From positions 1 to 20,662 of IMG/VR virus record IMGVR_UViG_3300031620_000001: a DNA stretch of 20,662 nucleotides. One strand, written 5' to 3'. Position numbers and translations under genes: made by a program. Under the pieces are notes generated by a model. The model was not told where the DNA came from. It worked only from the letters and a program-made list of their open reading frames with translations, and made no database searches. Positions 16,196-20,662 of this stretch are shown here, piece after piece (the first letter of the stretch is position 1; each line of letters starts with the position of its first letter). The DNA comes from a virus.

Positions 16196-16627
16196 TTATC
16201 CTTTCCTGAACTTCCCAAGGTTGTATCCCATGTATCCCGCTTCAGCACCGCCGGTCAGTAAGCTCGTTCCAGCCTTCCACATGCCGGCCCTCTTTGCTTC
16301 CTTGCCTTTTATCCGATACCTTTCAGCTTCGATTTGGGAGCCGTACCGGGCCAGGCTTATATCGCGCTCTATGTCCCTGGCAGTTTGGTCCATGACCTCC
16401 AGCGGGGTCCCTTTCAGTTGCACACCGGCGGCAGCATACGCCGCCCTCTGGCTGGAGAGGATCTGCAGTTTTTGCTTTTTCATTTTTTCTTCGCGTATCT
16501 GCGATTCATACCGGGAAATAGCTGCGTTGTAATCGGCCCATTTTTTTTGCGTTTGAGCCGTCTGATAGTGGCCGTAGGCTGTCATTGCGGTGCCGCCTAT
16601 CATCATGGCGAGAATTAACCATTCCAT
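16196..16627 (-). CDS. Internal virion protein, T7 gp14-like (core protein B)
   Basis: A 143-residue protein. An N-terminal hydrophobic segment (LILAMMIGGTAMTAYGHYQTA) is followed by a helical basic/Gln-rich part, YESQIREEKMKKQKLQILSSQRAAYAAAGVQLKGTPLEVM. The phrase 'R-A-A-Y-A-A-A-G-V-x-L-x-G-T-P' is highly typical of gp14-type core proteins of podoviruses. The C-terminal Gly-rich segment (AGTSLLTGGAEAGYMGY) may insert in membranes during DNA ejection. The RBS is AAGGAGT. Order after gp12-like and before gp15-slot matches T7 exactly. Confidence 0.85.
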   Translation of the reverse strand: MEWLILAMMIGGTAMTAYGHYQTAQTQKKWADYNAAISRYESQIREEKMKKQKLQILSSQRAAYAAAGVQLKGTPLEVMDQTARDIERDISLARYGSQIEAERYRIKGKEAKRAGMWKAGTSLLTGGAEAGYMGYNLGKFRKG

Positions 16628-16654
16628 ATTTTACTCCTTATGGATTATGAATTT

Positions 16655-16707
16655 AGGAATTGAGGGATTTAGGAATTCGCAATTCCTCAATTCGAAATTC
16701 CTCAATT
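16655..16707. repeat. Cluster of AATTCCTCAATT/AGGAATTGAGG palindromic repeats
   Basis: In the 88-base gap between the gp12-like and gp14-like genes, AGGAATTGAGG (16655-16665) faces two direct copies of AATTCCTCAATT (16681-16692 and 16696-16707, 3 bases apart). The central AGGAATT-CGC-AATTCCT (16671-16687) is a perfect palindrome. The sequence can fold into alternative hairpins on either strand. On the minus strand it would sit in the mRNA just upstream of the gp14-like gene's own partner order. It looks like a small dispersed palindromic repeat, not a terminator. Confidence 0.7.
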
Positions 16708-16715
16708 TTTTCCTT

Positions 16716-19205
16716 CTAATCATCGGTGGTTCTTATCTGTGGCATCAAGGCCACGACCGTTAAAGGTAACGGAAGGTCTTGAACAACCGTTATGTGCGCA
16801 TCGGTCTCATACCCTTCCGGGTAATCCAGCTCCTTGTCTCCGGTGAAAAGATCCGGGGGGACATCCATGGGCATCGAGGAATCGCGGAAAAAGATCGTAT
16901 CCAGGGTATTTTCATCGGGACCGATCTTGCAGCCCAGCGTCTTGTAGAATCGTGCAATCACCTTGGAAATACGCTTTATTCTTCCCTGTGCCGTTCCATC
17001 GATAGCTCCGGCTTCAAGTCTCATGGTCTGCAAGACGGACCTATATCCGAGGCCCACATGTACCTTACTTGCCTCTCTATCAAGAGTAATGCCGTTGCCT
17101 GAAACGGTTTTATTCGGATGCGTGGCGCCATCGGCCAAAACGGTCACTTCTTTGCCTTCGAGATGATTGAGGCCGCCTATCGTGGTAGTAGGGGCACCAT
17201 CATAGGAAATACCGCTATCCACGAAAAATGCGCTTTTCGTGTCCGTATCGTCGAACGGGGATTCGAGCATCTCCACATAGCGTTTTGTCGCTGCGCCGAT
17301 CGTTCTTTTTACCACGGCCCAGAGCTCATCTTCCTGGGTTCCCGGAATGACCGCCACGCTCTCGAATTCCCCATCGGTTGTATGCCTGTGCCAGGCCACG
17401 ACCTCCTGTTCCCTCAGATACGTCAATCCAAGCAGAACGCCGTCGCTTCGCACACACCACACAATAGAAAACGGCTCTTGATGATAGGACATATCATTGA
17501 TCTGGGGCTTGGTGATATGGTTTGCCAGCAAGGTCATGTCCGGAGCCACATAACTATCAACCTCAAGTTTGTAGGTTAATTCCCTGACTTTCTTTCCGGC
17601 TTTTTGAACAAACAGAACTACATGCCCGACACGAACAGCATGAATGTTTTTGCTCCCATGAGCAGTTTCCCGGACTACCCTGGTATTGGTCGGTGTAAGC
17701 GGATCATCCAAGCCGGACGATCCTAAATTCCATTCACCACCTACGGTTCCGATCAATAACCGCTTACCCGGACTCATCCAGCGGATTGCATTTACCTGGT
17801 CGGCAGCCAGAGCATACGTGATGGGATCGGCGTCGCTCACCCCGGGAGTAAACCCGTCATAATCGCCGGAGGCCGATAGCCAGACCGTCTGAGGATAGCC
17901 CTTGGATCCGGCAAAACCTAACCGCTCTTCATAGAACGCAACGCAAGAGGGATATCCTAATTCCTCACACCATGTCCCTAATCGGAAGGGGCTGGATTTG
18001 TTTGTATTCGGCAGGTCATTGCCTTTTACCGTGGCAGTTACATTTTTTGGATTTGCATAGGTCGTAATTTCAAACCAATACCAGTTTGTATCGTCGGCCT
18101 GCCATCTCAACAGTCTGCCCTCATCGGTTGCTTTGAAAATGTTGAGATCGGCTTCGATAGTGACGCTTCCTGTAACGCCGCTCGGCTTCAGATTATTCTC
18201 GTTGTTGTAGGTGACTTTTTTTACCGAGACATCGTCGATCTTGCCATTAAAATCCGACGATTTCTCAAATGCAATAGTCGCCGCGCCCGCCCCGCACGTT
18301 ATCCTTTCCGTGTATGGCCCATTTTTGTTACGGGAAAGTCCCTCTGTGCCTCCAACCTTCGGTGTAATCGTTCCATCCGTTCTATCGGACAATGTGACCA
18401 CGACTTCATAATCTTCGTCCTGCGTGACTGAGATAGATTGATAAATATCGCTTTCCGATCCGGGAACTCCAACGGCTTTTCCGCCGGTGATCGACCATCC
18501 GGTTCCTTTCGTCCAATAGTCATCCGTATTAAAAGGTCCATTGATAACCAGGTCGTTCCCCAGGGTTGCCTGCTCTTCGCCGGATGAGGGTTCATACGGC
18601 CCATCGATGAAATCCACTTCGGTCAAGGTCCAATTAGTATGTGCCGTTCTGGATAATTTTCTCGGCTTATGGTTCGGATGGGTGAGCCACATTACATCGG
18701 CAGATTGGGCGTATTTGATCTCAAACAACTCACTCTCTTGGTAGGGAGAGGCAATTTCATAAATATCAGTGACTACCCAATAGGTTGCATTGGGAGGCTC
18801 TTGATTGGTATGGGTCAGAATACAGCGATAAATAACGCTATCATGTTTTACATAATCATAAGGGTCGTATTCCGTTGAATCATTCCAGGCATTAACAGTC
18901 TCCAGAGTATGAACAATCTGTCCCTGATCCATGTAGAACCTGATATATTCATGGCCGAATTCCAGCATATAGGCCTGGACGATCGAGAATTCAAAGGGGA
19001 TAAGGCGGGATTTTTTTAAACTGTCCTTGGTAGTCGCTATATAGCGAAAGCCGGATCTGTTTGAAGCAGGTCCATGCGGATGGACAACCATGTTCTTGAG
19101 AATCCGGCCGGCATTGAAATATTTGTTGAGATCTATCCTGCCTTCGAGCAGAGGAGAAAATTCTCCGCCCGTGAAGTTAGTCCATATCGGATGCGCCTTG
19201 GCCAC
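16716..19205 (-). CDS. Tail tubular protein B / nozzle (T7 gp12-like) with inserted carbohydrate-binding-like modules
   Basis: An 829-residue tail nozzle protein, next to gp11-like as in T7. The N-terminus (TNFTGGEFSPLLEGRIDLNKY, then CKNM-type NMVVHPHGPASNRSGFRYIA) is the classic gp12-family opening. Two extra modules interrupt it. Residues 105-145 (NAWNDSTEYDPYDYVKHDSVIYRCI, then PPNATYWV) look like a CBM5/12-type chitin-binding fold. Residues 215-331 (DLVINGPFNTDDYWTKGTGWSI to IDDVSVKKV) look like a beta-jelly-roll CBM4/9-type module. The family body resumes with LGYPSCVAFYEERLGFAGSKGYPQTVWLSASGDYDGF (about 420-460). It starts at a GTG 3 bases after the upstream stop, with GGGAGGT as RBS. 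It closes the tail and guides DNA exit; the modules may grip host glycans (inference). Confidence 0.88.
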   Translation of the reverse strand: MAKAHPIWTNFTGGEFSPLLEGRIDLNKYFNAGRILKNMVVHPHGPASNRSGFRYIATTKDSLKKSRLIPFEFSIVQAYMLEFGHEYIRFYMDQGQIVHTLETVNAWNDSTEYDPYDYVKHDSVIYRCILTHTNQEPPNATYWVVTDIYEIASPYQESELFEIKYAQSADVMWLTHPNHKPRKLSRTAHTNWTLTEVDFIDGPYEPSSGEEQATLGNDLVINGPFNTDDYWTKGTGWSITGGKAVGVPGSESDIYQSISVTQDEDYEVVVTLSDRTDGTITPKVGGTEGLSRNKNGPYTERITCGAGAATIAFEKSSDFNGKIDDVSVKKVTYNNENNLKPSGVTGSVTIEADLNIFKATDEGRLLRWQADDTNWYWFEITTYANPKNVTATVKGNDLPNTNKSSPFRLGTWCEELGYPSCVAFYEERLGFAGSKGYPQTVWLSASGDYDGFTPGVSDADPITYALAADQVNAIRWMSPGKRLLIGTVGGEWNLGSSGLDDPLTPTNTRVVRETAHGSKNIHAVRVGHVVLFVQKAGKKVRELTYKLEVDSYVAPDMTLLANHITKPQINDMSYHQEPFSIVWCVRSDGVLLGLTYLREQEVVAWHRHTTDGEFESVAVIPGTQEDELWAVVKRTIGAATKRYVEMLESPFDDTDTKSAFFVDSGISYDGAPTTTIGGLNHLEGKEVTVLADGATHPNKTVSGNGITLDREASKVHVGLGYRSVLQTMRLEAGAIDGTAQGRIKRISKVIARFYKTLGCKIGPDENTLDTIFFRDSSMPMDVPPDLFTGDKELDYPEGYETDAHITVVQDLPLPLTVVALMPQIRTTDD

Positions 19206-19208
19206 ACC

Positions 19209-19769
19209 TTACCTCCCTGCTGCCTGCCAATCGGTTTCGTGCGTATCTTCCGGTGGATTGCCCTCGATCGCATTCAGCCGGTAGGCCTGTTTGATCTGGA
19301 TAAGATATTCCTTTAAAATCAGATTTTTGAGTGTCTTGCTGTCAGCCAGCCTAATAGAAAGCTCCGCGGCCAGCTTGAGGGCAAGGCAAATCAGGAAAGC
19401 CGGATTGAACTTATTAGGGTCCGTGATCCGGGCAATGTATTTCAGATAGACAACATCCTCGTTGATGAGGAGCCTGTCACCCTCGATCACGTAATTGGCC
19501 GTGCTGTTGTAGAGCTCCCTGTCACGCAGGTAATCAGTGGGGAGCTGGTATTGATAGACGTATTCAAAATCGGGAACCTCGCTAAGCTGGGCCAGGCTCT
19601 TCCTTTTCATGGCGAAATTCCAATAGTGGGAATGAAGCAAGAGATCCCTTTCCGGCTCATAGAGCAATTTGCAGGTCCGGGCCTGCTTGGAATTCTCATT
19701 TAGATCGGTAATCAGCGTGTCCCCGATTCTGGACAGGGCTATATTGCAAATTTCAACATTCGAGCTCAT
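19209..19769 (-). CDS. Tail tubular protein A / head-tail adaptor (T7 gp11-like)
   Basis: A 186-residue protein of the gp11 tail-tubular A family, of usual length. The features are SNVEICNIALSRIGDTLIT at the start, LNENSKQARTCKLLYEPERDLLLHSHYWNFAMKR (about 23-57) and YQYQLPTDYLRD. A late helical segment (ALKLAAELSIRLADSKTLKN) packs the adaptor ring. It joins the portal to the nozzle. The RBS is AAGGTGA; the stop is 3 bases before the nozzle gene's GTG, so the two are coupled. Confidence 0.9.
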   Translation of the reverse strand: MSSNVEICNIALSRIGDTLITDLNENSKQARTCKLLYEPERDLLLHSHYWNFAMKRKSLAQLSEVPDFEYVYQYQLPTDYLRDRELYNSTANYVIEGDRLLINEDVVYLKYIARITDPNKFNPAFLICLALKLAAELSIRLADSKTLKNLILKEYLIQIKQAYRLNAIEGNPPEDTHETDWQAAGR

Positions 19770-19777
19770 GATTCACC

Positions 19778-20023
19778 TTACTTTTTCTCGCTGGCTTTTT
19801 CTTTTTTTGACTTTTCCGCCTTTTCAGCTTCTTCAATTTCTGTAGGCTCCTCAAATTCTACATCTTCTGAAAGCTCTTCAATATCTTCGGGCTTTATTTG
19901 CTTTTCGGGCATCTCCTCAAAATGCCGGGGGACTTTAACATCATCCTCAACCATGAACGGAGGATCGCTTGGATAATGGCGGGTCCGCCACCAACAATCC
20001 CGGATACACCTAATTTGTTTCAT
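19778..20023 (-). CDS. Small acidic/lysine-rich phage protein, unknown function
   Basis: An 81-residue protein. The first 35 residues (MKQIRCIRDCWWRTRHYPSD, then DDVKVPRHFEE) resemble a short conserved head found in small phage proteins near capsid genes. The rest is a low-complexity Glu/Lys tail (EEAEKAEKSKKEKASEKK), probably disordered. It lies between the cement protein and gp11-like genes, 8 bases before the latter. The RBS AGGAGG-type is in the upstream hairpin-bearing gap. A role in capsid or head completion is only a positional guess. Confidence 0.75.
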   Translation of the reverse strand: MKQIRCIRDCWWRTRHYPSDPPFMVEDDVKVPRHFEEMPEKQIKPEDIEELSEDVEFEEPTEIEEAEKAEKSKKEKASEKK

Positions 20024-20039
20024 GATATTCCTCCCTCGA

Positions 20040-20059
20040 GGGGAGCCCGGAGGCCCCCC
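20040..20059 (-). other. GC-rich stem-loop between cement and small-protein genes
   Basis: GGGGAGCC (20040-20047) and GGCCCCCC (20052-20059) pair with one mismatch around a CGGA loop. No T run follows on either strand. On the minus strand it lies in the late mRNA just downstream of the cement gene, so it may stabilise the mRNA end or be a processing site. Confidence 0.6.
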
Positions 20060-20080
20060 TTCTATGTTATGAATCTTCGG

Positions 20081-20485
20081 TTAATGAGTGATCTGTCCGG
20101 TCATATCGATCCAGGCGTCGAACTTACCAAGGGTAAGAACATTTACCGTGATCTCATAGACGATCTTGAGATATTGCCGTACCGTGTGGGGCAAGGGCAT
20201 CCTGAGCACTTCATGTCCTTTAACAAGTACCGCTTCGGCAATAGCAGGGGTTTCAAAGATCGAGACAAAAGTACTATCATCCGCACTGTCCTGCACCTTA
20301 AACGTCACCTTAGACGTAGTTCCCACAACCGCCTCATTCACCGTAATATTCAGCCAGAGCGGTGTCCCTATGCCCGGTTTTTGGATAGCATCGCCGAGAT
20401 CAATCGTATTGGTTGAATCGTGCTCCGCCACCGTGGTTTCTGCCTGGGCATCACTGAGCACCAGTTTGTTGTCCATTATTGTCAT
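20081..20485 (-). CDS. Bbp16-family capsid cement protein
   Basis: A 134-residue protein. The pattern LVLSDAQAET, STNTIDLGDA, GIGTPLWLNITVNEAV, FKVQDSADDSTF, LPHTVRQYLKIVYEI and then GKFDAW fits the Bbp16-like cement family from phage BPP-1 and relatives, of the usual length. Such proteins decorate the capsid exterior as trimers and stabilise it. ATG 20485 has GGAG 8 bases upstream; a second ATG three codons on has poorer spacing. It follows the major capsid gene, as in BPP-1, with a stem-loop between. Confidence 0.85.
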   Translation of the reverse strand: MTIMDNKLVLSDAQAETTVAEHDSTNTIDLGDAIQKPGIGTPLWLNITVNEAVVGTTSKVTFKVQDSADDSTFVSIFETPAIAEAVLVKGHEVLRMPLPHTVRQYLKIVYEITVNVLTLGKFDAWIDMTGQITH

Positions 20486-20505
20486 GATAAAATCTCCTCT
20501 ATTGA

Positions 20506-20533
20506 GGGGCTCCTTTGGGAGCCCCGGTTTTTT
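20506..20533 (+). terminator. Stem-loop between capsid and cement genes, terminator-shaped on the plus strand
   Basis: GGGGCTCC (20506-20513) and GGAGCCCC (20518-20525) pair perfectly around TTTG, then GG and six T follow on the plus strand. This is a canonical intrinsic terminator shape, but it points against the late operon. On the minus strand it lies just after the capsid stop and has no T run, so it may be an mRNA-end stabiliser, or it may block antisense transcription. Confidence 0.65.
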
Positions 20534-20662
20534 ATGCTACTGTGGTTTCGTTATTGAGCAGCGCATCCACCCGGCGGACCGGAATGCCCTGGAACTGAGT
20601 AATTGCCTGGCCGAAGGCCTCTCCCGGCTGCCAGTTGACATTTGACTTGTCCTTGGCCAGGA
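20532..20662 (-). CDS. Major capsid protein, C-terminal end (5' end outside window)
   Basis: The last 43 codons run to the TAA at 20532-20534 and the gene continues past the right edge. The visible end is rich in the motif FQGIPVRRVDALLNNETTVA, strongly like the C-terminus of HK97-fold podoviral capsid proteins ('F-x-G-I-P-x-R-x-x-D-A-L-L-x-x-E'). The 'NWQPGEAFGQAI' segment precedes it. The Bbp16-type cement gene downstream supports the assignment. Without the N-terminal part, family membership (BPP-1 or another group) cannot be fixed. Confidence 0.7.
   Translation of the reverse strand, partial: LAKDKSNVNWQPGEAFGQAITQFQGIPVRRVDALLNNETTVA

Noticed and set aside
1-20662. CRISPR array or rRNA
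   Set aside because: No regularly spaced direct repeats and no rRNA-like sequence are present.

Overview
The window is part of a temperate, T7-like (short-tailed, podovirus-type) phage genome. It could be a free or circular phage contig, or a prophage of a Gram-negative bacterium. The minus strand, read right to left, carries a near-continuous late operon: the end of the major capsid protein, a Bbp16-type capsid cement protein, a small acidic/lysine-rich protein, a gp11-type tail tubular A adaptor, a gp12-type tail tubular B/nozzle protein, a gp14-type internal core protein, a gp15-slot helical protein, and a 2154-residue gp16-slot 'polyvalent' ejection protein. It continues with a small membrane protein, two paralogous gp17-type tail-fibre proteins, a small holin-like protein, a secreted beta-helix spike, an L,D-transpeptidase-like presumed lysin and a 3TM-type holin. 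The gene order matches phage T7 from gene 10 to gene 17.5. The capsid genes look more like the Bordetella phage BPP-1 group. No RNA polymerase, portal or terminase lies in the window.

The left 2.4 kb is transcribed the other way. It holds the C-terminal part of a small helix-turn-helix-like protein, a tyrosine integrase, an AT-rich cargo gene for a proteasome-fold (Ntn-hydrolase-like) protein, and a 46-bp 3' half of tRNA-Val(GAC) followed by an intrinsic terminator. The tRNA half has no matching 5' half, so I read it as the attachment core. Phage genes lie on both sides of it, which is the layout expected of attP in an unintegrated (or tandemly integrated) phage, not of attL or attR at a chromosomal junction.

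The late genes have strong AGGAG-type ribosome binding sites and many ATGA or few-base junctions, so the structural block appears to be translationally coupled. Stem-loops sit around the capsid cement gene, and one strong terminator lies between the small holin-like gene and the spike gene.

The host cannot be named from this sequence. Moderate GC, canonical Shine-Dalgarno sites and an L,D-transpeptidase-type lysis protein fit a Gram-negative environmental bacterium. The most unusual items are the phage-borne proteasome-like cargo gene, the giant ejected protein that combines an adenine-methyltransferase-like domain with a HEAGH zincin-like motif, the nozzle protein with two inserted carbohydrate-binding-like modules, the beta-helix spike with a Sec signal peptide, and the duplicated tail-fibre adaptor.
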